In this document: in pieces, positions 8,687 through 17,034 of the stretch
Position numbering within the stretch: position 1 is the first letter of the stretch
Layout of the letters: every line of letters begins with the position of its first letter
Notes under the pieces: model-generated
Databases searched by the model: none
The model's input: only the letters and a program-made list of their open reading frames with translations
Told to the model about the DNA's origin: nothing
Assembly: GCA_024405755.1 (NCBI GenBank)
Contig: JAKSOD010000003.1
Location: 50,992 to 114,991, forward strand
From: Clostridia bacterium
GTDB lineage: Bacteria; Bacillota; Clostridia; Oscillospirales; CAG-272
Length of the DNA stretch: 64,000 nt
Direction: 5' to 3'
Program-made: the position numbers and the translations under genes

Positions 8687-9598
8687 TCAGATCTTCCACG
8701 TATTTATCGCTTCGATAAAACGCGTTTCGAGTTCAGTAAGTTTGTAATCTTTTCTGTAAATCAGTACGTCACGATATTTTTTATCATTATCCGCACAGGG
8801 TAACTGAACAAGTCCGTACCTTTCAAGCGTTGCATCCGGTACCGGAGAAACCCACATGAACGTCTGCGGATTCCTGGAGAGCAATTCAAACTGGCTGGCG
8901 CGTTCGTGGACATATATATGCCGGTCGGTAAGATCCGGTATCTCTGCCTTTCTCACCTCCGCCATAGGCAGAGACGGAACAAAAGGCTCGACCTGAACTA
9001 TCTCCACAAAATCCCTCAGATCAGTATAATGAGGCATATCAAGTATCGCCAGCGAACTGTCTCGTCTCATCAGCAGGACATATCTGAATTCCGTGATCTG
9101 TTCTGCGGCAAGTCCGCGTTCCGAGAGCATAGTCCGGAAATAGCGGTCATAACTCTCTGCGTATCGTATAATGCCGAGATTATATTCTTCCTGCTGAACG
9201 TTATTTATGACCTGCATGGTATCTGTTTCCTTATAATATATGTCAACAGGTCCGCGCCCGAGGGTCGAGGTAAAGCGGGCAAATGCATCCGTAACGTAAC
9301 TTGCACGCGGCAGGCAAACCGTCAGTTTCTGCCTCACCGGTCCGTCCATCTTGTACATTTTCTCGACTTCGTCTATCTGTGCGAGTATCTTCTTTGCGTA
9401 TCCTATAAATCTGGCTCCGTCTGCGGTCAGTACCATTCCGCGGGCAGATCTGTCAAAAATCGTAATTCCGAGATCCGATTCGAGATCTTTTATATACCTG
9501 CTGAGATTCGGCTGTGCAACAAGCAAAGTTTCAGACGCCTTATTGATCGATCCTGCATTTGCAACTTCCACAGCATATTTCATATGTAGGATATTCAC
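8687..9598 (-). CDS. LysR family transcriptional regulator
   Basis: A 303-residue LysR-type regulator. The N-terminal winged helix-turn-helix is typical: AGSINKASETLLVAQPNLSR near residues 15-34, followed by the wing region. Residues from about 90 form the periplasmic-binding-protein-like effector domain. The start is GTG at 9598 with a near-perfect GGGAGG site 5 bases upstream; the next in-frame ATG is 5 codons further in. It lies immediately upstream of hydCBA in the same direction, so control of the hydrogenase or redox genes is the simplest inference. The effector cannot be predicted. Own promoter at 9664-9692. Confidence 0.93.
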   Translation of the reverse strand: MNILHMKYAVEVANAGSINKASETLLVAQPNLSRYIKDLESDLGITIFDRSARGMVLTADGARFIGYAKKILAQIDEVEKMYKMDGPVRQKLTVCLPRASYVTDAFARFTSTLGRGPVDIYYKETDTMQVINNVQQEEYNLGIIRYAESYDRYFRTMLSERGLAAEQITEFRYVLLMRRDSSLAILDMPHYTDLRDFVEIVQVEPFVPSLPMAEVRKAEIPDLTDRHIYVHERASQFELLSRNPQTFMWVSPVPDATLERYGLVQLPCADNDKKYRDVLIYRKDYKLTELETRFIEAINTWKI

Positions 9599-9663
9599 TC
9601 TGTCCTCCCCCTTCTATTGCGTGATACGCCGGACACAACGGATATATCATTATTTATATCGGT

Positions 9664-9692
9664 ATTATATCATTTTTGTCTGAAATAATCAA
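9664..9692 (-). promoter_or_regulatory. Promoter of the lysR gene
   Basis: TTGATT, 17 bases, TATAAT on the minus strand, about 65 bases ahead of the GTG start. The region between is AT-rich. An autoregulatory LysR site (T-N11-A) could lie here but none stands out. Confidence 0.65.
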
Positions 9693-9783
9693 TAGAAAAT
9701 TGACAAAAAATAAACGATTTCGTCAATTTTATAACAAAGCTATGTAAATCACCTATTTTGTTTTGATTTTTAGGTGTATTTTA

Positions 9784-9830
9784 CCAAAAAAATACCCGCA
9801 TAACGGTGTTTTCTGCCGTTATGCGGGTAT
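9784..9830 (-). terminator. Intrinsic terminator after the E2-like acyltransferase gene
   Basis: A perfect 15-bp inverted repeat (arms 9792-9806 and 9816-9830, 9-base loop) directly follows the stop codon and runs into seven T on the minus strand. This is a textbook rho-independent terminator. Confidence 0.95.
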
Positions 9831-9833
9831 CTT

Positions 9834-10814
9834 TCAATCAATGTCCTCAACTATTGACTCAGGGGGGAGTTCCAACTGCTCAGGATGTTCAACGATTTTT
9901 TTGAACATCTTGAAGGCGGACGCGAAATAATGTCCGTCGCAGATTCGTTCATCCGTCACCGCTTTGAGTTCGATAAAACAGTGTCTCACAACATTGCCTT
10001 TCCGGTCAAACTCATAGGTCGTCTTCTTCGTTCCGTAGGAGAGGAAGACCGGCAGATTACCGAAATCATAAATGTGATGGTAGATAGGATTTATCCCGAG
10101 CGATCCCATACTTGTGATAATCATTGATCCGTGGAAAGGAGAAACATCAAGCAGGCTCTTGGGCAGCCAGCCGAAATAATCCAGGAAATTCAGAAGTTTA
10201 ACCGTCCAGCGGAGAAAGAGTCCCGGGATCTTTGAGAGAGCGCGCGCCGTTTTGTCGAACGCAGTCTGCTTCTCAAGCGATTCTATCGCTTTTGTCGCTA
10301 CTTCGTTGAATTTTTCATACACCTCATCAAGCGTATCTCCGGGTTCAAATTCAACTTTGATTACAGTGTCGGGGGCATTGAGGCTAAGTTCCTTTTTGAC
10401 CGTCATGACAAAGACGATTCCCTTACGGGAATAGACTTTCTGACCGCTGATAAAGCGGTTGACGCCTGGGCGCTGAGATACCGTGCGCAAATATGCAGCA
10501 AGCAAAATGTGCAGTATGGAGAAGTTTGTCTTCCCTTCCCGCGTCTTCCGGCGGCAGATCTCATCTGCTTTCGAGATTTCAAGTCGGTCATAAAAGGTGT
10601 TGAGCGCATCGCTGCGCTTCGGCATAATGTAAGGCATCATAATGTGCATAGGCTCCAGTGTGCGGAGTTTTCTGCCGTCCTTACGGTCGCCGAGACGTCT
10701 TTTCCTTTTGCGGTAAGCAAGCGGATTTTCCTCGGTCGGAATCGCATCAGTTTCGTTCTGAACTTCGTCTTCGACTGTTGCCACCTTGGAGTTTACGTCC
10801 TTTTCGTTTTCCAT
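9834..10814 (-). CDS. Stand-alone 2-oxoacid dehydrogenase E2 / CAT-fold acyltransferase-like protein
   Basis: A 326-residue protein resembling the catalytic domain of E2 acyltransferases and chloramphenicol acetyltransferase, without lipoyl or E3-binding domains. The N-terminal 35 residues are acidic and low-complexity, followed by a basic RKRKRR patch. The C-terminal core strands (SMIITSMGSLGINP near 233-247) and the TDERICDG segment near 287-294 match the fold. In active E2/CAT enzymes the last motif is HxxxDG; here the position of the catalytic His is Glu289. Activity is therefore doubtful or altered. It is monocistronic, with its own promoter (10878-10906), an AAGGTGG ribosome site and a strong terminator. 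Substrate unknown. Confidence 0.75.
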   Translation of the reverse strand: MENEKDVNSKVATVEDEVQNETDAIPTEENPLAYRKRKRRLGDRKDGRKLRTLEPMHIMMPYIMPKRSDALNTFYDRLEISKADEICRRKTREGKTNFSILHILLAAYLRTVSQRPGVNRFISGQKVYSRKGIVFVMTVKKELSLNAPDTVIKVEFEPGDTLDEVYEKFNEVATKAIESLEKQTAFDKTARALSKIPGLFLRWTVKLLNFLDYFGWLPKSLLDVSPFHGSMIITSMGSLGINPIYHHIYDFGNLPVFLSYGTKKTTYEFDRKGNVVRHCFIELKAVTDERICDGHYFASAFKMFKKIVEHPEQLELPPESIVEDID

Positions 10815-10877
10815 TGTGTCACCACCTTTCTTTAAATGCGCCGCGGGACCGCCTCACAGAAGCCCCGCGACCGATAT

Positions 10878-10906
10878 ATTATACAATAGTTTTTGCCGTA
10901 TTGCAA
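10878..10906 (-). promoter_or_regulatory. Promoter of the E2-like gene
   Basis: TTGCAA, 17 bases, TATAAT on the minus strand, about 65 bases before the ATG at 10814. The 307-base divergent gap 10815-11121 holds this promoter and the rnhA promoter and is otherwise AT-rich without genes. Confidence 0.7.
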
Positions 10907-11052
10907 GAGAGTATTTACGCTTTTTTGGGATATTTATGCCATATTCTGCATTTTTTGCCGTTATGATACGATAACATAATAAAAAAAGCTTACTTTTGTC
11001 TTATACTTGCACATTACGTTGAATAAAAAACATGTTTTTTATTTTTTCTATG

Positions 11053-11081
11053 TTGCAATAACTATAAAATTATGATATACT
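11053..11081 (+). promoter_or_regulatory. Promoter of rnhA and downstream gene
   Basis: TTGCAA, 17 bases, TATACT on the plus strand, about 40 bases upstream of the rnhA ATG. An AAGAAGG stretch follows the -10 but lies too far from the ATG to be its ribosome site. Confidence 0.6.
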
Positions 11082-11121
11082 ATTTGTATAAAGAAGGGAT
11101 AATTACATCTAAGAAAAAAAT

Positions 11122-11565
11122 ATGAAAGAAGTAACAATCTATACAGACGGTGCATGCCGTGGAAATCCGGGCCCCGGCGGCTGGGGAGCGATCCTTGTCT
11201 TTAACGGTATAGAAAAAGAACTCTCCGGAGGAGATAATCCGACAACGAACAACAGAATGGAACTTTCCGCAGCGATCATGGCACTGCGGGCACTCAAAGA
11301 GCCTTGCAGGGTAAATCTTGTCACGGATTCAAAGTATCTGTGTGACGGAGTCTCGAAGGGATGGGCGGAAAGTTGGAAAAAACGCGGTTGGAAAAAGGGG
11401 GACGGTTCCCCCGCACTCAATCCCGACCTTTGGGAGCAGCTGCTTCAACTGCTTTCCGTTCACGACGTCACCCTGTCATGGGTCCACGGTCACTCAGGAC
11501 ACGAGTACAATGAACGCTGCGACAAACTTGCCACAAGATTTGCCGATTTCATTAAATCGGAATGA
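11122..11565 (+). CDS. rnhA: Ribonuclease HI
   Basis: A 147-residue RNase HI that cleaves the RNA strand of RNA-DNA hybrids. The start [17 protein letters not shown] carries the first catalytic Asp. MELSAAI (Glu), TDSKYL (Asp), the basic handle [22 protein letters not shown] (His and final Asp) complete the active site and hybrid-binding loop. The length is typical of bacterial RnhA. No good ribosome site is visible just ahead of the ATG. A membrane-anchored protein gene follows 48 bases later and may share the transcript. Confidence 0.95.
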   Translation: MKEVTIYTDGACRGNPGPGGWGAILVFNGIEKELSGGDNPTTNNRMELSAAIMALRALKEPCRVNLVTDSKYLCDGVSKGWAESWKKRGWKKGDGSPALNPDLWEQLLQLLSVHDVTLSWVHGHSGHEYNERCDKLATRFADFIKSE

Positions 11566-11613
11566 TAAAACCCGGAGTCACCGTGCTCCGCAGAAATGAG
11601 AGGTTTACATAAA

Positions 11614-12372
11614 ATGCTTGAATCCAAAAAAGGTCTGCTAACTCTGATCATTATTATGTCATCCCTTTTGCTTGCCGTAGTTATTGTCGGCGGATTCCTG
11701 CTCAGCGGAGAATTCGGAACGGAAGGCACAGGAACAACCGCAGATACTCCCGTTCCTACCGATATTCCTTCTTCTTCCGAAGTAGTTCCTCCGGAAAGCA
11801 CGGTACCTTCCGTCGATTCATCCGCTCAACCCGTTGAGTCCTCTTCTCCGGAAACGGGAACGACCGTCCCGGACGATGATACCACTGTACCTGCGCCGGA
11901 AACGACTGAATCGGCTGCGGAAACCACTGCACCTGCACCGGAAACGACAGTTCTCGAAACACAACCTTCTCCCGGTCCTCATACCTATCCTCCCGTTTCC
12001 GGAGTACTCACTTCCACGGGGGATTACAAACTCCGACTCCTTGTTGACTGGAAAACACTCTCGCGCACCGATGACAAAGCAGTAATTGAAGCCAAAGTCC
12101 TGCTTTCTTATTATACTCTCGCCTGCCGTGCGGTAAAAGGTTCGATCATAATCAACGGCAAAACTTACTCATTCACTTCACCCGAGATAGACGATCTCAC
12201 CAACGACACACACAAAAACAAAACTGCTGATTTATACACCGTCACCGTTGAAATTCCGCTCACAAACGGAGCCGGAGAAACTGATGTTCACTGCGAATGG
12301 AACTTCAAAGGTACATACAGCGGAGAAAAAATTGAATCTCTTGTTGTTGACGGCGTGTTCTCAATGAACTGA
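11614..12372 (+). CDS. Membrane-anchored protein with Pro/Ser/Thr-rich linker, unknown function
   Basis: About 252 residues, not assigned to a known family. A short basic N-terminus precedes one hydrophobic segment (about residues 8-31) that should anchor the protein with the rest outside the cell. Residues about 35-125 are a low-complexity linker rich in Pro, Ser, Thr and Glu with repeated PAPETT-type units. The last 110 residues look like one compact beta-rich domain (KLRLLVDWKTL, TYSFTSPE, VHCEWNFKGTYSG). An earlier ATG exists at 11596, but the ATG at 11614 has an AGAGG site, so it is preferred. The overall form suggests a cell-wall-spanning stalk with an extracellular domain. It follows rnhA and ends at a bidirectional terminator. 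Confidence 0.8.
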   Translation: MLESKKGLLTLIIIMSSLLLAVVIVGGFLLSGEFGTEGTGTTADTPVPTDIPSSSEVVPPESTVPSVDSSAQPVESSSPETGTTVPDDDTTVPAPETTESAAETTAPAPETTVLETQPSPGPHTYPPVSGVLTSTGDYKLRLLVDWKTLSRTDDKAVIEAKVLLSYYTLACRAVKGSIIINGKTYSFTSPEIDDLTNDTHKNKTADLYTVTVEIPLTNGAGETDVHCEWNFKGTYSGEKIESLVVDGVFSMN

Positions 12373-12386
12373 TCACATTTTAAAAT

Positions 12387-12430
12387 AAGGAAATCCGGTC
12401 TCGCTTATGAAACCGGATTTCCTTTTTATT
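12387..12430. terminator. Bidirectional terminator between convergent genes
   Basis: A 13-bp stem (AAGGAAATCCGGT and its complement, 12-base loop) is followed on the plus strand by TTTATTTTTT and preceded on the other side by an A-rich run. It ends the rnhA transcript and overlaps the last bases of the CPBP protease gene on the minus strand. Confidence 0.88.
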
Positions 12431-13268
12431 TTTTACATTTCTTCGTAAACAAAGCGTTTATTTCCGAAGGATCGGTATGTATCAGCTGATATGTTATACA
12501 GAGCGCGACTGCAGCTCCGAGAACTGCAGTCAGAGTCACCGTGACGGGATCCCATATTCTTCCCTTCCCGAGCGTAGGGATAAGATATCCTCCGAAATCA
12601 TACACAGCGTGAAGCAGTACGCAGATCCAGATACATCCGGTTTTCAAGAGAACGATCGAACACATCCCGCCGATAAGGAATGAATATCCGATTTGAAGAA
12701 ATACCGATCCCGGGGATCCGCCTGCAAACAGATTGAAAAGATGGATACAGCCGAAAACAGCGGAAGATGCAGCCGTAACCATAAAAATCTGACGGCTGTC
12801 CGCCCTGTGTTCTTCAAGCAGAGACATATAAAGTACGCCCCGGAACGCAAGTTCCTCAAAAAGACCGATCATCAAGGATTCGACAGCATACACGAGAACG
12901 TACCGTGCAGAATACGTCACACATGCCGCACCTCCGAGAATACCGATTATGGGAAAATTATTTACGGCGACAGCAAGTGCGGGCAAAAAAGCAGCCATTG
13001 CAGTACCGAACTTCCGTTTTATCCCCCCCGTTATTTTATACCCGAATCTGAAAAGAAGCAAAAAAAACACCAATGAACCTATGGCACGGGTAACTGACAC
13101 AGATATCATCCCATTCATCTTTTCGTCGGATGTGTATTCAGGAGGAAAAATCTCAAGCAGAAGCAAAGCCGCGGCTACCGATAACAGCAGCACTTCCGTC
13201 ACTCTTATTTTTTTTACGTTTTTATTTTTCATCAGCTTTTTTATTATGAATGAAATGTAATACCTCAA
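12426..13268 (-). CDS. CPBP family intramembrane glutamic endopeptidase
   Basis: A membrane protein of about 270-280 residues with roughly eight hydrophobic segments. The CPBP/Abi (type II CAAX prenyl protease) motifs are present: FEELAFRG near residues 137-144, CIHLFN near 173 and the HAVYDF segment near 219, supplying the catalytic Glu-Glu and the histidines. These proteases act within the membrane; substrates of bacterial members are mostly unknown. The start is uncertain. A TTG at 13268 has GGAGG 8 bases upstream but overlaps lgt by 47 bases; an ATG at 13232 overlaps by 11 bases and has a poor ribosome site. It is cotranscribed with lgt. Confidence 0.85.
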   Translation of the reverse strand: MRYYISFIIKKLMKNKNVKKIRVTEVLLLSVAAALLLLEIFPPEYTSDEKMNGMISVSVTRAIGSLVFFLLLFRFGYKITGGIKRKFGTAMAAFLPALAVAVNNFPIIGILGGAACVTYSARYVLVYAVESLMIGLFEELAFRGVLYMSLLEEHRADSRQIFMVTAASSAVFGCIHLFNLFAGGSPGSVFLQIGYSFLIGGMCSIVLLKTGCIWICVLLHAVYDFGGYLIPTLGKGRIWDPVTVTLTAVLGAAVALCITYQLIHTDPSEINALFTKKCKK

Positions 13269-14028
13269 TAACAGTGCCTCCGACGATCATCAGTACCGAA
13301 ACCAACTGAGACGGAGACAGGAAACTCACAAAAGTGCTTCCTCTGTCGTCGGCACGGAGAAATTCGGCAAAGAAACGCCACACACCGTAAGCAATCATAT
13401 AATAAGCCAATAGTCCTTTTTTTTCACGATTCAGCATATACCACAGCACTGCACCGAGAAGAAACAGAAAAACCGCCTCATAAAGCTGCACGGGCAGCGC
13501 GTATATGTACCCTATTACCTCGTCGTTGATGTCCAATCGGAGAAATCTTACGGTAAACCATTCAGGCTCGTCAAATACTTTCCCATAGCAGCAGCCTGCC
13601 ATAAGACACCCAATACGACCGAATCCGTGGGCAAAAGGAATACAGACGGCGGCAATATCCGCAATCTGCGGGAACATTTTTATATGTTCCCGATCTCTTT
13701 TGCGGAAAACGAAATATCCGATACCGAAATAAACGCCGATGAACACAGCGGCGCCACCGATCAGTCCTCCGAGAAAAGTTGCTCCCGTCCCCTGATTTAT
13801 CTCAAATTTTTCTCCGCCGAGATAATTATAAAATGCCTGAAAAACCACGGCGGAAAAATAACCGCCGGTCACTGTAACGACAGCATTCAGAAGAACAAAA
13901 TTATGAAGTTTTGCGCTGAGATGACGCTTGTCCGAAAAATGGCGGAATATCAGCATGGCTGAGATTACGCCTGCACAGAGCATGATTTCATAAAGTCCCA
14001 TATCAAAAATGATTTCATAGGGATACAT
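13222..14028 (-). CDS. lgt: Prolipoprotein diacylglyceryl transferase
   Basis: A 268-residue polytopic membrane enzyme that adds diacylglycerol to the lipobox cysteine of prelipoproteins. The Lgt signature is clear: AHGFGRIGCLMAGCCYG near residues 133-149, with the essential His and Arg, then LPVQLYEA near 179 and FFAEFLRADDRGS near 221. Length and seven-helix pattern fit. An AAAGGAAG site precedes the ATG at 14028. The gene overlaps the CPBP protease gene downstream and starts 15 bases after the acyltransferase 3 gene, so a common transcript is likely. Confidence 0.93.
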   Translation of the reverse strand: MYPYEIIFDMGLYEIMLCAGVISAMLIFRHFSDKRHLSAKLHNFVLLNAVVTVTGGYFSAVVFQAFYNYLGGEKFEINQGTGATFLGGLIGGAAVFIGVYFGIGYFVFRKRDREHIKMFPQIADIAAVCIPFAHGFGRIGCLMAGCCYGKVFDEPEWFTVRFLRLDINDEVIGYIYALPVQLYEAVFLFLLGAVLWYMLNREKKGLLAYYMIAYGVWRFFAEFLRADDRGSTFVSFLSPSQLVSVLMIVGGTVIEVLHFIHNKKADEK

Positions 14029-14043
14029 TTTTTCTTCCTTTCA

Positions 14044-15114
14044 TTATACTGTATGTTTCAGAAACGGAATTTTTCTGAAAACTGCAGAAATAATCAATGA
14101 AATAATCAGCGACGATATAAAGCACAGCGGTATCCAAATCAATGCGTTTGTAAGCGAAAACTTCCGCAGCACGAAAAACACCACATTCAAGACAGCAACG
14201 TGTGATGCGTATATACCGAGACTGTACTTGCTTATGGTTTTCACTATTCGTGAAAATAATGAATCGTCGTTATTTTCTGCTTTGAAACTGTCTTTCACAA
14301 GCACAAATCCCATTACGGAATATGCAAGCGTTGTCAGATAATATTCACTGTAATATTCAATGCCCTCTCCCGTTCGCACGGAGAGAAAATACGTCATTCC
14401 GATCATTATCGCGATTCCCGCAGCACCGCATACGGTCATCTTTTTTTTGTGTTTTATCTCAAAATTGTTTAAATACCATCCGAGAATAAAATAGACCGGG
14501 AAGCACGATATGTTTTTCAGATAGTCAACCGAACTTCTGATTTCCGCGATTTCATCAAAAAAGATCCTTCCCGTATCAATCAACTGCGGAAGAAGAAAAA
14601 CGAGAACGGATGAAATCAGGATAAAATACCTAATGTACGCCGAATTGCTTTTTTTGACCCAGAGTCTGAGCAGCGGCACGGTAAGATACAGACCGATTAT
14701 CATATATACAAACCACAGATGAAAATGCCCTCTTATGAGATTCACGATCACCGTACCGATCCTGATCTCTTCATGTGATGCAAGCGGAACGACAACATCA
14801 AACACTATACAGTATACCGCAGACCAGAATACAAAAAACAAAATCATTTTCAGAATATGGTCACGCATTTTTTTATTGCAGTAACAATAATCTTCATCAA
14901 GGAAAAGAGCACCGGAGATCATCACAAAAAACGGAATGCATACTCTTGAAATCGAATTGAAGATATTTCCCACCCAAAAATCAATGCTGTCGGGAGCGGA
15001 TTCAAGCAGCGGACCCGAAACATGGACCATTACAACCGCAAGGCAGGCAATGGCTCTGATAACATCAAAATAAAAGATCCTCTGCTTTTTTTCAGTTCGT
15101 TGAATACTATCCAT
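14044..15114 (-). CDS. Acyltransferase 3 family membrane protein
   Basis: A 356-residue protein with about ten membrane segments of the OafA/YrhL acyltransferase 3 type. The N-terminal YFDVIRAIACLAVVMVHVSG carries the conserved Arg and His of this family, and FFVMISGALFLDED and GHFHLWFVYMIIGLYL are typical following segments. These enzymes O-acetylate or succinylate surface polysaccharides or peptidoglycan. A GTG start ten codons upstream is possible, but the ATG at 15114 is preceded by AAGGAAAGGA. Codon use is more AT-rich than the housekeeping genes on either side. Closest functional relatives might be wall teichoic or polysaccharide modifiers; the substrate is not visible. Confidence 0.88.
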   Translation of the reverse strand: MDSIQRTEKKQRIFYFDVIRAIACLAVVMVHVSGPLLESAPDSIDFWVGNIFNSISRVCIPFFVMISGALFLDEDYCYCNKKMRDHILKMILFFVFWSAVYCIVFDVVVPLASHEEIRIGTVIVNLIRGHFHLWFVYMIIGLYLTVPLLRLWVKKSNSAYIRYFILISSVLVFLLPQLIDTGRIFFDEIAEIRSSVDYLKNISCFPVYFILGWYLNNFEIKHKKKMTVCGAAGIAIMIGMTYFLSVRTGEGIEYYSEYYLTTLAYSVMGFVLVKDSFKAENNDDSLFSRIVKTISKYSLGIYASHVAVLNVVFFVLRKFSLTNALIWIPLCFISSLIISLIISAVFRKIPFLKHTV

Positions 15115-15154
15115 TATCGCTTGAGATCCTTTCCTTGTTATCACAGTATATGTA

Positions 15155-15703
15155 CTATAATTTTTTCATCATCCAATATGCATTGGCATATTTCCCGTCA
15201 GTATATTTCATATTATTTGGAAACTCACCATATTTAATAAACCCAAGTTTCTCATACATTGCTATTGCATTGGAATTGTCTGAGATGACTTCTAATTCCG
15301 CCTGCTCATATCCGATTTTTTTGGCAATATCCAAAACAGCACTTAACATTTGCTTTCCTATCCCTGCACCACAATATTCCTTATAAAGTGCAATTGCGAC
15401 CTCGCATCTATGTGAATATCTGCGATATACTCCAACAGGAGAAAGAGAGCAATTTCCGATATGTTTTCCGTTTAAAGTTGCTATAAGCATTAGTTTTTTG
15501 TCTGAGATCAAACAGGAATCAATAAACTTTTTCTCTTGTTCCGGTGTCAAAGTTACTTCATCCGGTTCACGTATCAGATAAGGTGTTTCGGAAGTCGTAA
15601 TTCTTAAATATCTGATCAGGGATTCTGCATCCGAGGACACAGCATTCCTCAGTACAACAGCTCTTCCAAACTTATCTATAATTTCAATAGGACCATATTT
15701 CAT
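15155..15703 (-). CDS. GNAT family N-acetyltransferase
   Basis: A 182-residue acetyl-CoA-dependent acetyltransferase. The fold markers are in order: an N-terminal VVLRNAVSSDAESL strand-helix, the long VAIALYKEYCGAGIGKQML stretch with the pyrophosphate-binding GAGIGK loop near residue 113, and the C-terminal VISDNSNAIAMYEKLGFIKYG. The N-terminal REPDEVTLTPEQEKKFI is typical of the RimJ/RimL-like subgroup. Substrate unknown; could be a protein N-terminus or a small amine. The gene is AT-rich and follows an unknown gene by 9 bases, within the probable accessory stretch 14.0-17.0 kb. Confidence 0.88.
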   Translation of the reverse strand: MKYGPIEIIDKFGRAVVLRNAVSSDAESLIRYLRITTSETPYLIREPDEVTLTPEQEKKFIDSCLISDKKLMLIATLNGKHIGNCSLSPVGVYRRYSHRCEVAIALYKEYCGAGIGKQMLSAVLDIAKKIGYEQAELEVISDNSNAIAMYEKLGFIKYGEFPNNMKYTDGKYANAYWMMKKL

Positions 15704-15712
15704 TCTCGTTTC

Positions 15713-16186
15713 TCAATTTTTTATACAATTAATTGTCATTTCCCAAAGAGTTTTTTTATACTTCTCTTTGAAAACCTCATTCATATATTTAACAGCCTCA
15801 GCTGAATATGGACTATCCGGTTTTGTCTTTCTCATTTCGTCGATTCGACTCTTGGCTATATTTGAAGCCTCAATTACTATTTTTTCATCCACTCCTGCCG
15901 CTTCTGCCATCCAAAAAAGTAATTCAGGACACTTAAACGATCCAATCCTAAAATCAACACATTTCTCATCAATCAATTTACATAAGAAATATGCTTCTAA
16001 TAAATGCCATTTTTGATTTGGCTCATGTAACCTTGATTCTACTATGTGCCCCGTATTGTGTGCATATGTAATATATGAAAATGGGTTGCCATCATCTTTT
16101 TGCTGATACCCTTCTATGAATTCATCACTAATGGGATAGTGTTCTTTTTTCCCCCAGAAAAAAGCTAATATTTCCATATTATTCAT
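15713..16186 (-). CDS. Unknown protein of 157 residues
   Basis: Not recognised as a named family. The protein is soluble, without signal peptide or membrane segments, and rich in aromatic residues. Segments that look conserved are PNQKWHLLEAYFLCKLI near residue 57, DFRIGSFKCPELLFWMAEAAG near 78 (here split by eye) and a charged helical C-terminus. The ATG has an AGAGG site ten bases upstream. It is probably co-transcribed with the GNAT gene 9 bases downstream. AT-rich composition matches the neighbouring acyltransferase and HNH genes and differs from the flanking housekeeping genes, so acquisition by transfer is plausible. Confidence 0.7.
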   Translation of the reverse strand: MNNMEILAFFWGKKEHYPISDEFIEGYQQKDDGNPFSYITYAHNTGHIVESRLHEPNQKWHLLEAYFLCKLIDEKCVDFRIGSFKCPELLFWMAEAAGVDEKIVIEASNIAKSRIDEMRKTKPDSPYSAEAVKYMNEVFKEKYKKTLWEMTINCIKN

Positions 16187-16266
16187 ATTTGAATTACCTC
16201 TTTAATTAAGTATTTAACAATGTAAAATATGCTCAATTTATCCTATTTGCCAGCCATCCTATCGCT

Positions 16267-16330
16267 TCAGTCCGTCTTGCGTGTCTCTTTGTACATTAAC
16301 ACGACGTTCTCCACATGGGACGAGGAAACA
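16267..16330 (-). pseudogene. Remnant resembling the C-terminus of an RlmD-type methyltransferase
   Basis: On the minus strand this reads SSSHVENVVLMYKETRKTD then stop. The HVExVVLM core matches the extreme C-terminus of TrmA/RlmD methyltransferases, including the intact rlmD whose own end (GHVETVVLMSK) lies 0.75 kb away at 17074. An in-frame stop occurs a few codons upstream and no gene body is present, so it looks like a decayed fragment. The 185-base gap 16187-16371 holds nothing else recognisable. Confidence 0.4.
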
Positions 16331-16371
16331 GTAATGATGTCAGATTACCCCTGTTTGTTCTCGGGAACAAA

Positions 16372-17034
16372 TCAATCCAAAATCAAATCACTTTTTCCAA
16401 GATTACATTTTGAACACAAAGTCTGTAAATTATCGATTGTGGTTTCACCACCCTTTGACCAAGGGACAATATGGTCAACATGTAGTTCCACGGATGGATC
16501 TTTTGCAGGGGAGGCTCCGCAGGCACAACACTTAAAATTGTCACGCTTCAACACTAAAAAACGCAATCTAAAATTTATCTCTCGTTTCGTTTCATGACCT
16601 TTGGTATTTTCTGTATTCGCTGATAGTGCATATGTTTCTGCAAGATTGATGTAATTAACAAACTGTTGTAATGCCTTATTCCATGTTCCAAAATGAGTTT
16701 CATATGCTGAGCCACTTATTCTTGACCCATTTTTCCTATTTAAATCACTTCTAGTTGGCTGCCTCGATAATTTTCTCCAAACCGCTTCTAAGTTTTCAAA
16801 AAACTCTTCGTCAGAGTATTTATACTTTCTTCTTACTTGAAGTCCTGCTTTTATTAAAGCATTATTCCAACTCCCGAATCTATTTGATATGGTATTCCCT
16901 GAATATTTCCCATATTTAGCGTATTCCGATAAGGAAATTGACTGCTTTGATATTTCACTTGCAACTCGTTATATATCAAATAATAGTTCAGTGTCTTCAA
17001 TAAAAACATTTTTAGGCAAAAATTCAAATTCCAT
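16372..17034 (-). pseudogene. HNH endonuclease with homing-endonuclease-associated repeats, interrupted by a stop codon
   Basis: The frame runs 220 codons from an ATG at 17034 (AAAGGAG site 6 bases upstream) to a TGA at 16372, with one in-frame TAA at 16971-16969, codon 22. After the stop the frame encodes two copies of the homing-endonuclease-associated repeat, recognisable by KYSGNTISNRFGSWNNALIKAG and the related ISGSAYETHFGTWNKAL, then an HNH nuclease domain. The HNH part has CCAC, LHVDHIVPWSKGG, DNLQTLC and CSKCN, with the zinc cysteines and catalytic His intact. No ATG lies between the TAA and the HNH domain; a TTG at 16566 could start only the HNH part. A single nonsense change, readthrough, or a sequencing error would explain it. 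Confidence 0.8.

Noticed and set aside
12949-13260. Plus-strand open frame opposite the CPBP protease gene
   Set aside because: It is antisense to a gene with clear membrane-protease motifs and lacks its own signals.
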